Assembly: GCA_903813345.2 (NCBI GenBank) | Contig: CAIIXF020000005.1 | Coordinates: forward strand, 24,617,375 to 24,681,374 | Reading direction: 5' to 3' | Length of the DNA stretch: 64,000 nt | Source of the DNA: Owenia fusiformis | Taxonomy: Eukaryota > Annelida > Polychaeta > Sabellida > Oweniidae | Part shown: piece by piece, positions 11,473-22,972 of the stretch | Position numbering within the stretch: position 1 is the first letter of the stretch | Layout: every line of letters starts with the position of its first letter | Translations under genes and position numbers: made by a program | The notes under the pieces: model-generated | Seen by the model: only the letters and a program-made list of their open reading frames with translations | Told to the model about the DNA's origin: nothing | Database searches by the model: none

Positions 11473-11965
11473 CATTAAATAACCTCTATTTGTCACTTAT
11501 ATTCAATGTTATATAAATTGTGACCGTTTTTTTGATTGTGATGTCACAATTCACAAAAACAGTTATTACAATCTAAAAATGAAAAATCATGAAAATAATG
11601 CCCCTATCATAGGTCCCAATCTCAGAAAGCCCATTACAGGACATTATATATGCCTTCCTGAAACTTATTTTGGCTAGGTATGAGTAAAACGATAGGAAAA
11701 TAAGAAGAAATAAAGAACTACTGTACCTAAAAAAATAGAAATTATGAATTTATTTAAAGTTTACATACATCTTACATTTTACAGAACTGTTCAAACTTTA
11801 TATTCCTTAATTTTCATGACATTTGGTTCATATCTGCTATTTTTATATGGATTTTTGGGAATGTCGCATTTTTTGCCTACCCTGTATATACTTGAGTTAC
11901 TGTTTTCTTTTTATTTCTATTTGATTGATTGATTTGATTGTTGTAAAACCTGTGACTTACATATA

Positions 11966-12056
11966 GAGTAAAACCTTCCTTCACACATACTCTATCGACT
12001 ACTATATAAATTACCCTTTCTGTGATGAACACCTTCCATATACACTGGTTTTACTG
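11966..12056. mobile_element. Short GAGTAAAACC-TIR MITE (pogo/Tigger-like ends)
   Basis: GAGTAAAACC at the left and GGTTTTACTG at the right, each flanked by TA, define a 91-bp element. Ends of the form CAGTAAAACC are typical of pogo/Tigger relatives within Tc1/mariner. Only the tips are clearly inverted. Confidence 0.55.
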
Positions 12057-12089
12057 TATATGGAAATTTAACCATGGGAGAATGAAACA

Positions 12090-12804
12090 ACTAGACAACA
12101 GCAAGGCCAAAGCGTAGAAAATCCCATCGAACAGCCATGGCTGGCATTTTTACAAACAAAGTATATAGCAAAAATGGCAGCCATTTTTCAGAATGGCCAC
12201 CTTCTACCAAAAGTGTCATTAGACAGTGTGCCATGCTTATAGTATTCACATACCAAATATGAACAAAATCGCTCCACTACTTTTTGAGTTATAGTAAAAT
12301 AAGTTAAAATGGCGGCCATTTTTCAAAATGGCCACCTTCTACCAAAAGTTTCATTAGACAGTGTGCCATGCCCATAGTATTCACATACCAAATATGAACA
12401 AAATCGCTCCACTTCTTTTCGAGTTAGAGCAAAAATTGTAAAATAATGAGTAAAGTCCGCCATTTTCAAGATGGCTGCCATGTGCGCTTCTTTAATATCT
12501 ACATTTCGAGCTTTATTAATGTCCTATATAATTTTTTTACATTTAAAACATATTGCTATTACAGTTTTACATATTGCACCTAAATTACTGTAAAATCGGC
12601 ACTAGAATGGCCGCCATTTTTAAATGAGTGGCCATTTTGAAAATCGGCTTTCGAGCAGAACTTCTATCCCCAGAGGGTATATGTGTACAAAATATGAACA
12701 AAATCGGGCAAACGGTATTTGAGTTATTGCCCAGATGGACGGTAGGATGAACGTACATACGGACGGAGGCGTTCCCTATATCCCTCTTCGTTCGATGGGA
12801 TAAT
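12090..12804 (+). mobile_element. GGCGTTCCC tandem-repeat family, copy 1
   Basis: 5' part: CTAGACAACAGCAAGGCC and ATCCCATCGAAC. Then tandem units of about 120 bp containing AAAATGGCGGCCATTTTT and GTGTCATTAGACAGTGTGCC. Next is the family 3' module (TTACTGTAAAATCGGCAC, GAGCAGAACTTCTA, GAACAAAATCGGGC), a degraded ACGG microsatellite, GGCGTTCCCTATATCCCTC, and the end CGTTCGATGGGATAAT. The 5' ATCCCATCGAAC is the inverse of GTTCGATGGGAT at the 3' end. No coding frame. Confidence 0.93.
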
Positions 12805-13770
12805 TAAGTAGCAAAAGAATGTGAGCATCAACCAAGGGTCATAGGGGTAATTCTAGAATGTTGCTGATTACATATAAACAATAAATACTGTGAAATCAAT
12901 TTCTAATAACCGCATTCCTCGATCACATTTCAATTAACCTTGTAATTCATCAGTTAAAATTGTGCAATTCTAAAATAGCTATACTTGTTCTGCTAGACAA
13001 AAGTTGAACATAAAAACACACAAACAATTAACATTAATTTCAACAGAATCATAGCAGAAATTGTGTGCAATTCTATGAAGTCCGACATTTGTACGCTGTA
13101 TGTTGGAATTCCAAAGGAGATGGTTTTAAATAAAGAAGAATTCATTACAATATACAGCGGATCAATGTCACATTTCTTACAAGGGCGTCATTCAAATAAA
13201 TATGCTTTTTACCTATTTCATTAAAGATTATGGATTAATAAGAGCTAGAAAGGCTCATTAACGTTTAATACAAGTCCTGGAATAAAAGTTATAGTCTTCA
13301 TAATTTAAAATGCATATTTAGAGTAGAAATAAGTGTAACATGCAAGGCACGGAATAAACAAGTGTGAGGTATGATCCATTGTAAAGAAATACTATAGGAG
13401 TTCAGATACTTTGATCAAATATCAGAGAGACGCTACACGGAATGGGAATGACATGAAAGAAGTTATAAGCATGAGGAGACCTCCCTTCAGACATTCACAG
13501 ATATAATTGAAATATAAGATGTATGTACAGATCGAGGCAGTAATAGATTTACTTCATTATTTATTGCTTTCAGTTGGTAGTTGTGTTTACAAAGTGTCAG
13601 GTAGAGAAACTAGCCACAAATCAATGATCATTTAATACAAATATTGCAGAAAATAATTAACTTTTAATCTGTTTCAATCTGTGATGATTGATTCCTTATA
13701 AAACATAAACTGACACTAATATACCTGTCTGCAGCACAAATGATACTCAATGAAACAACACATACATTCA
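12805..13770. other. No recognised feature
   Basis: AT-rich DNA; no gene, RNA or repeat supported. Confidence 0.45.
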
Positions 13771-14145
13771 AGAATGAGTGATAAAGAGAATGAGTGAGTA
13801 TTAGAGAATGAGTGAGTAAGTGAATGAGTAAGAGAATGAATGAGTAAGAGAATGAGTGAGTATAGGAGAATAAGTGAGTAAGAGAATGAGAGAGTAAGAG
13901 AATGAGTGAGTAAGCGAATGAGTAAGAGAATGAATGAGTAAGAGAATGAGTGAATATAGGAGAATAAGTGAGTAAGAGAATGAGAGAGTAAGAGAATGAG
14001 TGAGTATAAGAGAATGAGTAAGAGAATGAGTGAGTATAAGCGTATGAGTAAGAGAATGAGTGAGTAAGAGAATGAGTGAGTATAGGAGAATGAGTGAGTA
14101 AGAAAATGAGTAAGAGAATGAGTGAGTCAGTACATGAATGAATAC
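13771..14145 (+). repeat. GAGTGAGTAAGAGAAT minisatellite
   Basis: About 375 bp of GAGTGAGT, AAGAGAATGAGT and ATAGGAGAATAAGTGAGT words with a higher-order period. The region 13850-13930 recurs nearly unchanged at 13930-14010, indicating block duplication. The complementary strand is open for 132 codons (Ser/Leu/Thr/His-rich) only because the unit lacks stops in that frame; it is not a gene. Confidence 0.93.
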
Positions 14146-14193
14146 AGGAAAGTATGGAGTAAGGAATAATGTCAAAATGTAACAGTTATATAG

Positions 14194-14250
14194 TGTCACA
14201 ACTATTTGTTACAGACACCAACCGCCAATCACCAACCATCGATCATAAAT
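14194..14250 (+). mobile_element. Partial 'GTCACCAC' family copy
   Basis: TGTCACAACTATTTGTTACA is followed by GACACCAACCGCC, the family 5' start with its GTTACAGAC core. The 3' end is missing. It abuts the minisatellite at 13771-14145. Confidence 0.55.
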
Positions 14251-14763
14251 CCATCCCCATATTATAATGACAACCGATAATACTAGACATGCAACAGCAA
14301 ACCTTGAGAAAAAGAAGGTAGTTTACACACAATACCTCATTACATAAATTGTTATTATGATTATTATGAGTTTGGTCTGTGCCATGTTTTTCCATTAGTG
14401 CTCATTACTATTCTACTTATACATATAAGGGGATTTCACCCTGTTAAACATGGTATAAATAGGAGTACCTCAGGTGATTAATTACTTTTCCCCTCATAAT
14501 CTGATACAATTGGGGAATGTGTTATAGCGCTATATAGACATTTTTAGATTAATTCAAACTGACTGACACGGCACTAATGAGAGAATACTTAATTTAATTA
14601 AGCCAGAACTTGCCCAAACAACTTAGAAAACAAGATTGTATTGCTCTGTGCAATTTGCATCTCACATCACCTCTTATGGAGCTGATTGCAAAGATGCCTT
14701 CAACAATTGAAATTCCCTTATTTACATCTTCAGTATTATAATGCCAATTCACACCATCATTAA
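14251..14763. other. No recognised feature
   Basis: AT-rich DNA; no supported gene or repeat. Confidence 0.4.
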
Positions 14764-14903
14764 TGCCCTGGTCACATTTGCTCCGATTTTCTCTACGGCG
14801 CCCGGCCAATTGAGTATTTTGTTCAAAATTGAATACAATATTGAGCAAAACACTCAATTGGGCAGGCGCCGGCCGATGGATCGGAGCAAATGTGAACAAG
14901 GCA
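14764..14903. mobile_element. 140-bp hairpin MITE, PIF/Harbinger-like
   Basis: The whole element is close to a palindrome. Left end TGCCCTGGTCACATTTGCTC and right end the inverse of TGCCTTGTTCACATTTGCTC, with inner GGCGCC and CTCAATTGG arms. TAA flanks both sides (14761-14763, 14904-14906). A 3-bp TAA duplication fits PIF/Harbinger (TWA) insertion. Open frames on both strands here are symmetry artefacts. Confidence 0.9.
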
Positions 14904-14990
14904 TAAGAACAGAATCTTTTATGGTGTAAATGTGGAGAAATTCTACAATTCCAAAAATCTGATGAAAAAGATCAAAACCGCAAATTAGAG

Positions 14991-15071
14991 GGTTGCTTTC
15001 CTTATGACTGGTTGCTTTCCTTATGACTGGTTGCTTCCCTTATGACTGGTTGCTTCCCTTATGACTGGTTG
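14991..15071 (+). repeat. 19-bp tandem repeat, ~4 copies
   Basis: GGTTGCTTTCCTTATGACT is repeated four times head to tail, plus a partial unit; the last units carry CCC in place of TCC. Confidence 0.95.
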
Positions 15072-16139
15072 CGCTTTTAGATGTTCCCTTTTCTTGTCTT
15101 GTATCTTTCAATAATCTTTGGCCTTTTTTCTGTTAATCTAAAATCTTTCTTTATATGAACATTGTACTCATTGAGAAGAACTGGTGAGTGATCTGAGAAT
15201 GAAAACCTGATAACTAAACCAAACTCATGCCTTGATGGTAATTGTAGTTATCTTATTGTTGGGTTGATTGGTTACAGCATGAGGCGTCCTTTCATGCCTC
15301 ACAGGGTAGGCTTAAATTGTCACTTTCATTCACTGTAAGATATACCTGATTACTCAAATGTTTCTGGGTCTAACAGATAGTTTTTTAAAAACTTTGAAAA
15401 TAATAAATATTCCATCTTCATGACATGTAATTTTTCATCTATTTATTTTCATTTGTTTCTTATTTCAAATAATATGTATGAGTATGACCTGATGATTCTA
15501 TGGTGATAGCCACTGCTTTGTACTTCAGCTCATTGTTTGGGATGCTATTTGTTTCCTTATAGCTGGGTTGCCCTCAATGTCCTCATTTTCTATCTGTGTC
15601 TAAAATACTTTTTACACATGATATAACAAAGAAATCAAGTCAACACCATTAAATCATGCTATTTTGGGTTTATGAATATAATATGCAGTGACAAGTAATA
15701 AATGAGTTTGTGTTTCAAGTTCATAGAAAATACATTACATAGTAGGAATGCCTTTACATATTTGTGCTGGCCAGGAAGAAGGATTTGGTCAGTTTCCTGG
15801 TGTGATGGGTTTTAGAGCCTTTTTTCCTACATGTATGTCTGGGATTTGCTGTGAGTATAGGCATATTAGATACTGATACTGTATGACCCCCGCATACAAT
15901 TTACCGATTTTAATCGAATAGACTGCAAGGATATCACAAGGCTATCTATGATAGTCAGATGTTACGATAGTCAGATCTTATAATTGCTTTACCTTACCCA
16001 TACTGTACCTGTCTAAGCATGTAAAATTATACAAAAATCCAAAGATGACCTTACAATACCTTGCTGGGAAACTTCCAATGAATCTGGGTCAGAAAAATCA
16101 GGGGACGTCGGCATTTGAACCAACTTAAGTTATTGAAAA
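15072..16139. other. No recognised feature
   Basis: AT-rich DNA; no supported gene, RNA or repeat. Confidence 0.4.
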
Positions 16140-16600
16140 ATGATTTTTCATGGAAATGGCAGCAATTTTGAATATAGCAGCTATCTTCGCTAATTTTGAG
16201 TTCTTTGAAATTTTGTGGCTATTGATTTTCGCGGATTTGTCATATAAGATCACTCTTTCGACTTCGATATCAGCCATGGTTGTTCCTTCACTCAATGATT
16301 TTGGCTTCTTATTCCCGGGTTCTTATTAAGCCATTTTGTTATAATGTTCATTTTAATACATTAATAACGATATATATTTGAATTTCTCTCTTTCAAAAGT
16401 CAAAATGTCACGTTTTACCCATAATCGCCTAGCACTGAACATTGGAATTTCCTTGGAATTTTGCGACTATCAAATTTCATGAATTAGAACTGTAGGAGTT
16501 TCGTGGCTATTATATTTTCGCCAATCTTCCAAAACTTGTGAAAATCGCGAAATATAGTGGTGCGTGAAAATGACTTATGCCATGTAATCATGTAATGATA
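16140..16600. repeat. Degraded repeat with TTTCGTGGCTATTATATTTT words
   Basis: Related words recur: GAAATTTTGTGGCTATTGA with TTTTCGCGGA (near 16210), AATTTTGCGACTATCAAATT (16457), and TTTCGTGGCTATTATATTTT with CGCC (16500). This looks like a decayed dispersed or tandem repeat; boundaries are unclear. Confidence 0.4.
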
Positions 16601-16689
16601 CACAATACATCAATAATTAAGCATATAGTATAAACTCTTGGTATAAGGAAATGTACAGATCAGACAACTGAGTTAAATGTTTAAAAAAA

Positions 16690-18878
16690 GGAATGTACTA
16701 AAAACCCTTCGACCCTTCGACCCTACGACCTACGACTTACAGGGTGTCAAGAATTTTTGAAATATATTTTTATAAAAACCCTTCGACGCTTCTATTTTCT
16801 ATCTTTCTTTCTGTCCGATCAACAATAAGTACAGTTATACAAGAAATGTAAACGAAGTGAAAATATTCCCAAAAATTTTCCGAAAGGCATGTCATTTCCG
16901 GAAGTTATGATACGTTATATTACCGAACATGCGTGAAAATGGAACGTTTGTTCGGTTTTCCTTGAAAAATCAAGTTGACATGGTTACCAAAACCTAATAG
17001 TTGCCATGGCAACCATAGAAATGGGCTAAAAAAGAGAGCAAAAAGCACCCAAACCCACCATGCATAATGGCAATTTTTAAAATATTTCTAGATATACAAA
17101 TTTTCTTAAACTTTGATATCATCTAGAACACTTGTCAAAAAATTTGGGGGTAGGTTTACCACTTCGATTTTTTTCTAGGCTTGGTCAAAGTAAAACTACG
17201 AAAAAGCATTAATTTTACTTTTGAATCACCTATTATCGCCCAAATGGCTATTATATTTTTTCAAGGTCAAGGTCGCCATGCTAAAAGTTGAATTACGGAG
17301 ATAAATCTGCTCTTCAGACAATGTTTTTGATAGCTTTTCTTCACCACAAAACAAAGATCTTTGCGCTGGTATGCCAATTTCCATGAGATAATGTACGGGA
17401 AGGAGGAACTGTGTCTTTAAATGTCATCAAAACTTTATGCCAACACGTGAAAAGGCCATTTTCGCACTACTTTTGGTGTAATAATGCCATCGAACAAACA
17501 TTCCAATTCACCCATGTTCAGTAATATAAGGTGTTATTACGGTAAATACCACTTCCGGGTGTTTTTTAAAACTTTAAAAACGAAGCTATGCCAACTTCAA
17601 TGGTGTTTATAGTAGGTTTAAGTGTATATACTGTGGGCATTTGAGGTATGTATGTAAAGCAGGGGCCAAGTTCTTTTTAAATGTGCCATTTTTAGAAAAA
17701 AATCTCAAGAATATGGTCCCGTAAACAGGAACTACTTTATTCGTTAATTTTCATCGGTGAAGCAGAGATTTTACCTAAAAATAAGTCCCTATGTTGGCGT
17801 AGTGATATTTGAAAATCCAGACCCAAACCCTATGTTAAATATAGTGTCGAGATGAAGGTTATGTATAGGGGATTGCAGAAATATAGTTATTGTATGGGCT
17901 AATTTGTTCGAAAATGGCGATATGTACCCCAGAAGGTGTGAGTACCGTAATCCAACACCAAATTTGAAAATTCAGAACAATACTTTACACATATGGCGTT
18001 TGTGATCAACCATAAAACGCTTACCATCCCCCCCCCCCATAGTGTTAGATATCAAAATGTACCTTTTCATGTAGGGGTTCGATTGATCTACATCAAATTA
18101 TAGGGAGTCCGGTTACTTTTTGAGATATCAGCGTCCATTTATTGTAACTCACGTTTGCTACCATTTCCTCAATTCTGAGATGACAGGCAACGCGTAGTAA
18201 ACATGCTCACGCCGGAACTATATTTTGACCTACATCGCTATTTTCGTAATTTAAATGAAAGTCGAACTCCTCCTCTATATTTTGATACAAAATAGTGGCA
18301 TACTAGGTACCCTAGAAGTCAACTATGGCGTTATTTAGTACAAAACCACAAGTTTTTAAATGGACTATATACCCTTTGGCGGATGGATATGGAACCTCAT
18401 ACCAGAACTTGAATTTTGTGATTTTTTTCAATATTTTTCAATGATTTACCGTAGTGACACCCTAACGTATCATAACTTCCGGAATGACATGCCTTTCGGA
18501 AAATTTTTGGGAATATTTTCACTTCATTTACATTTCTTGTATAACTGTACTTATTGTTGATCAGACGGAAAGATAAGCTGATGTAGTTACACTAGAGTTC
18601 GTTTACTACCATTTGGAAGGCGTGTGAGGGTCCCATTCATCAGGTAACACTCATATGTCGAAGTTATGTTCTTGCTATTTTTAACAGTTAACAAGCTGTA
18701 GGTAGATTAAATCCGACAGGGAGCTCAAGTTGGAACTATACGTAATCATTTAGTAAACTGGACTGGGAAATCAGAGGTCGAAGGGTTTTTCAATATTAAA
18801 ATATATTCCAAAAATTCTTGACACCCAGTAAGTCGTAGGGTCGAAGGGTCGTAGGTCGAAGGGTTTTTAGTACATTCC
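16690..18878. mobile_element. Long-TIR DNA element with 9-bp duplication, Mutator-like
   Basis: Outer arms of about 100 bp (16690-16790, 18780-18878) begin GGAATGTACTAAAAACCC and carry repeated CCCTTCGA/CCCTACGA words. A second inverted pair (about 16810-16925 and 18455-18575) contains CCGAAAGGCATGTCATTTCC. About 200 bp separates outer and inner arms on the right only. The 9-mer TTAAAAAAA flanks both sides (16681-16689, 18879-18887). Long TIRs with a 9-bp duplication fit MULE elements, but the flank is low complexity. No transposase frame in the 2.2 kb, so non-autonomous or decayed. Confidence 0.8.
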
Positions 18879-18887
18879 TTAAAAAAA

Positions 18888-19426
18888 GCATATGGAAAGC
18901 AGGGCCAGAAGAATAAAAGAGCAGATAATGTACATTCTGATTTATCAGAGCCTCTCTTTATCTAATGCCTGAGAGGGATCTATGTATTCCGAGGGGTTGT
19001 AAAGGCTGGTGTTCCCACAATGTATGTTCCAACAAGTTTAATCACGGCACTTCAAATAAGACACTTCAAAGTTTAAAACACAACATTGTTTTTACATTAC
19101 CAGTAAATCCAGGGCCCTTCAATAGTAATCTAAACTGTCTTATCTAAACATAATATATCAGGCATGATAGTAGAACAATATTTGTATCAAGCACACATTA
19201 TCTCTTGATGACCATTATTTTAAGAAAATAATAAATGGAATGAAACACATTAAGGTTTATCAATATATAGCACTTACATACGATTTCATATCAAAATAAG
19301 TCAAAATACTAAAAATCTAACTAATGCAATGATCTAACTGCACTTTATATTCAGGCCTCCTAGACCTCCTCTATCGAGATCATCAGTTCCGACCTCGCGA
19401 ACTACGTTCCTGTCACCAGAACCATG
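18888..19426. other. No recognised feature
   Basis: AT-rich DNA; a short frame at 18965-19147 has no supporting motifs. Confidence 0.4.
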
Positions 19427-19619
19427 GTTCTCACAACGTTAATATTGATTCTTTATTTGCGAACATATTTCTCCACTCAGAGTTCCCACATCGAGAACCA
19501 CAAAACTTTATGGTTCACAATGTGGGAAATCAGTGCACAGGTGGAGAAATATGTTTGGGAGAGGGGAACTGGTAGTTCACGACTATAGAATCAATATTCA
19601 TGTTGTACGTTGTGAGAAC
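19427..19619. mobile_element. Foldback element, ~193 bp
   Basis: Nested complementary blocks run in mirrored order: GTTCTCACAACG, AATATTGATTCT, GAACATATTTCTCCAC and TTCCCACATCGAGAACCA on the left, with their inverses on the right ending CGTTGTGAGAAC. Nearly the whole unit can form one hairpin. No clear target duplication, and the outer limit may extend leftward to about 19385. Confidence 0.8.
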
Positions 19620-20205
19620 AACAACCATATTAAGAATCAACTCATGCAATTTCAAACGAAATTATATCGTAACTGGCTATGGCTTTCTGAGCTCTATTTC
19701 TTTACTACTCTTTCTAACATTTGGTTTTTCATTTTGCCATTGTTGTTGCTATCACATATTTCACATTGCACGTGAGGTTTCAAGAAAGATGCTACTACAA
19801 CTAAAGCTTTTTGCATATGACTAAAATTAGCAAAGACTAAAGTAAACTGGAAATACACTCTTATTTCATTCAGCGCATGTGAACTCATGTGTCACTGACA
19901 AGATGAACATATTGCAAGGATAATTTACTAATTAAGTACAATCACAGAAGGAATGAGGCCATCACAATGGGACCTGCCTTAATCAATGACCACTTCATTT
20001 ATCATGTCACTAATATAAATGTGTCATAGTACTCCCTGAGCTTCACTTATAGAATCTGTCCTTAGCATATTTATAACGACTAATGGACAAAGCGAGGTGA
20101 ACAATATGACATCCAATGGGCATCATACTTATGTCAATAGTTGGAAAACCTCACAACAATATTTTGCTATCCTGTTACAACAAGAGATGGATGCTCATCT
20201 CTACA
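19620..20205. other. No recognised feature
   Basis: AT-rich DNA up to the LINE target site; no supported gene. Confidence 0.4.
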
Positions 20206-20212
20206 TACCTCC

Positions 20213-22157
20213 TTTTTTTTTTTTTTTTTTTTTTATATATATATTTATTTATTTATATTATATAGAAAGTACAATATAGTGCTGCGGCTAGGCTTAAAGC
20301 ATTATTAGCCACATATAGAATACTTATATAAGGGGTAAACATAAAAATTGTAAGCCTAAATGGTAAAAGGCTTAAACTGCCTGGGGTCTTTCGAAACACT
20401 GTCTGATAAACAGAGCACTGGATGCAAGTATTTCATGGTTCTTACTAGGAGAAAGAGATTGGTGACCAAAGAGAAATAAGTCAAGTTTATCTTGTCTATT
20501 TTTGCATAATTGCCTGTAGTTCGGAAGTAAATCAAAAAGCTTCTGTTCAAAGCTTATGTAGAATGGTTGTCTAATGGGACAAGAAAATATTACATGTTTT
20601 GTTGTTTCACTTTTGTCACCACATATACATTCAGGTGAATTTACATTGACAAAGTTATGGGCATGAAGGTGAGCATTAAATATGAGGTCAACTCTTATTC
20701 TATTCAAATATATCTCGTCAGCCCTATTTATGCCCAACTCTGAGGCCAATATAATATCATTATTCAAGAACACTTGACTAATATTATTCTTAAAAGTCTT
20801 GATTGTATCACAGTTTCTAATCATGGAGCTCAATCCGTTGAACTCAGTCATGCACAAGAAGGTGGGAGATCTAGAGCGTATTCTTGAGCGACGTAGTGGA
20901 ACTTGAAAGGGTATTACATTACGAATATCTCTGATATTTGGCTTTTTGTATTTGTCAAAAATTGTTGAAACATAATGAGGTACATTTCCATGTTGCACTT
21001 TGAACATAAATGTAAGTCTATGTATCTTTCTACGAATCTCCAATGTTGGCCAATTCAATACATGAAACAGTTTAGTAGACGAGGTTCCAGCAATTGTACC
21101 TGCACATATTGTTGCAGCTTTATAATAAAGCCTATCTAGACACTTCAGAGTTGTTAGGTTTGCACATCCGTACATGATATCATATAAATCAAAATGAGGC
21201 AAAATATAAGAGTTGAACATAAGCTTTAGATGTTTACCACCCAATTTTCTTGATAGACTTTTCAAGTGGTTTAGCAACTTATCAATTTTATTAGCTGATT
21301 GGATAATATGTGGTTCAAAGGTAAGCTGGCTATCAAAAACTAAACCAAGATGCTTGTGGTTATTTACCTTTGGAATAATGTCATCACCCAAAGACAAAGA
21401 AGGAGTAAGCAATTCTGCTTTCCTAGGGTCAAAGAAATTTAACTCAGCACTTTTACTCGCTTTGAACTTTAATTTCCATTTGTCAGACCAATTGTAAATT
21501 GCATCTAGATCATTTTGTAATTCAGTCATCTTTATATCTATATCATCTGCTTGAAATGGCTGGTAGATGGACGTATCGTCCGCATAGAGATAACATCTAG
21601 AGTCAATATGGTCAGTAATGTCATTGATATATATAAGAAAAAGAAGAGGGCCTAATATTGATCCTTGAGGGACTCCAGAGTTGATGTAACTTTCTTTTGA
21701 CCATTCAGAACTTTGACCATCGATGACAACTTTGACCCTGCGATTAGTTAAGTATGATCTCAACAAAGAGCATACATCAGGACCGAAACCATAACTAGGA
21801 AGTTTATTCAAAAGAAGGTTGTGAGGAATTGTGTCAAATGCGGCCGAGATGTCCAAAAATGCGGCTTTTACATTAAATCCTGCATCTAGATGCTCAGTCA
21901 AGTAATCAATTATTGTCAGTAACTGAAATTGAGTACTGTGGCCAGGTAAAAACCCACTTTGTAGATTATATAATAAATTCTGATCCACAAGAAATTTAAA
22001 AACCTTATTAAATATGATTCTCTCAGTAACTTTTGAAAGACAGCTTAAAAGTGTAATTGGCCTATAATTTGATGGAGTATTTTTGTCACTTTTCTTATGA
22101 ATAGGAACAATATTACCAAGTTTCCAGCATTGAGGGAAACAGTTTGTCGCAAAAAAA
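20213..22157 (-). mobile_element. 5'-truncated non-LTR retrotransposon (LINE) with poly(A) and target duplication
   Basis: On the minus strand the insert begins inside the reverse transcriptase frame at about 22157 and ends in an AT-rich 3' UTR with a poly(A) tail (T run at about 20213-20234). ATACCTCCTT occurs on both sides (20205-20214 and 22157-22166), a 9-10 bp target-site duplication. The endonuclease and start of the ORF are absent, as in ordinary incomplete target-primed insertions. The remaining frame is open throughout, suggesting a fairly young copy. Confidence 0.95.
20372..22156 (-). CDS. LINE reverse transcriptase, C-terminal 594 residues (partial)
   Basis: This is the reverse transcriptase and C-terminal part of a LINE ORF2, which copies its own RNA into chromosomal nicks. 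The frame is open from the truncation point. In order: GNIVPIHKK and NYRPITLLS (fingers), LQSGFLPGHST, motif A AFLDISAAFD, SGVPQGSILGPLLF (motif B), the catalytic YADD at about residues 191-194 from the truncation, and KHLGLVFDSQLTF. A C-terminal CxC-x8-H-x4-C knuckle (CICG...HVIFSC) follows, and the frame ends ERPQAV. Apurinic endonuclease domain and start codon are missing because of 5' truncation. The motifs fit the CR1/Jockey group; the clade is not certain. No internal stop was found. It cannot retrotranspose autonomously as it stands. Confidence 0.95.
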   Translation of the reverse strand, partial: FFATNCFPQCWKLGNIVPIHKKSDKNTPSNYRPITLLSCLSKVTERIIFNKVFKFLVDQNLLYNLQSGFLPGHSTQFQLLTIIDYLTEHLDAGFNVKAAFLDISAAFDTIPHNLLLNKLPSYGFGPDVCSLLRSYLTNRRVKVVIDGQSSEWSKESYINSGVPQGSILGPLLFLIYINDITDHIDSRCYLYADDTSIYQPFQADDIDIKMTELQNDLDAIYNWSDKWKLKFKASKSAELNFFDPRKAELLTPSLSLGDDIIPKVNNHKHLGLVFDSQLTFEPHIIQSANKIDKLLNHLKSLSRKLGGKHLKLMFNSYILPHFDLYDIMYGCANLTTLKCLDRLYYKAATICAGTIAGTSSTKLFHVLNWPTLEIRRKIHRLTFMFKVQHGNVPHYVSTIFDKYKKPNIRDIRNVIPFQVPLRRSRIRSRSPTFLCMTEFNGLSSMIRNCDTIKTFKNNISQVFLNNDIILASELGINRADEIYLNRIRVDLIFNAHLHAHNFVNVNSPECICGDKSETTKHVIFSCPIRQPFYISFEQKLFDLLPNYRQLCKNRQDKLDLFLFGHQSLSPSKNHEILASSALFIRQCFERPQAV

Positions 22158-22165
22158 TACCTCCT

Positions 22166-22972
22166 TATTACTACTAAAATAGTCTATAACACAATAGCAT
22201 ATAACACGGCACCATTAGCATATTAGAGGCACCACAATTTATCTTACACTTTTGGATACAAAAGCTGGTTTTGACAGCTGCTGGATTAAAGAAAGTGGGG
22301 AATAAGCCTGAATAATGGACAACTCACACGAAAACTGCTGTTCAGTTTGAGCAGTCTTTCAGAGAGATTCCATGTCCAACAGGGAGAATATCTGGAAGTG
22401 CTCAACATCTTTTCTCTCATTTTTTAATTTTTACATATATGCACTTTATTAAAGCAACATACATCCCAGCACCATGAGTGCACTTCTCAACATGTCATTC
22501 AAGCAAACCACCGAATGGCATTACATACTACAAATACAAAGTATATATATTTCGCTGAAAACACATTTTTAAATGTTTGATATCTTCAAGCTGAACACTA
22601 GTCACAAAAATCTTAACAAAAGAGTAAGTCCTAAGTCAGTTCTTCATACAATATATTAGCACTTTCATTACTTATGATTATTTGCAACATTGACAAGAAT
22701 GCTTCAGCAAATTGAATGAATATATCAAGAACTAAATCATAAACAGGTCATATAACTTGTTGCATAATGGTATCACATTCTTGCTTTGTATTGTGATTTG
22801 TGAAAGACTAAAGCTGAAAGATACATTTATATCTGAACTCCCTTTAGATTAAGCTTCAGGCAGATAACATGATAACATCCTTCAAGATCAGGGTTAGCTG
22901 AAAAGATTAGTGAAATACCATTAGACAAATGCAGAGCAGTCTTTCTTTGGAGCCATAATTCATAACTAGACA
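22166..22972. other. No recognised feature
   Basis: AT-rich DNA; no supported gene or repeat. Confidence 0.4.

Larger units (their letters stand above)
9972..11884. mobile_element. Outer CAGGGT-TIR element (mariner-like), interrupted
   Basis: The left end CAGGGTGGGAAATAAATATG pairs with the right end ending CCTACCCTG at 11884; the inverted ends agree over about 25 bp with gaps, through GGGACA/GCGACA. TA flanks both sides (9970-9971, 11885-11886). A second element of the same type (10433-11052) lies inside. The interior holds AT-rich palindromes and no transposase. Pairing these two ends rather than the nearer one is based on the closer match. Confidence 0.6.

Noticed and set aside
13801-14199. 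132-codon Ser/Leu/Thr-rich minus-strand frame
   Set aside because: Produced by the GAGTGAGTAAGAGAAT minisatellite.
14764-14929. Opposing frames of 62 and 101 codons
   Set aside because: They cross the palindromic MITE; symmetry makes both strands open.
21213-21497. 94-codon plus-strand frame
   Set aside because: Lies antisense within the LINE reverse transcriptase frame.
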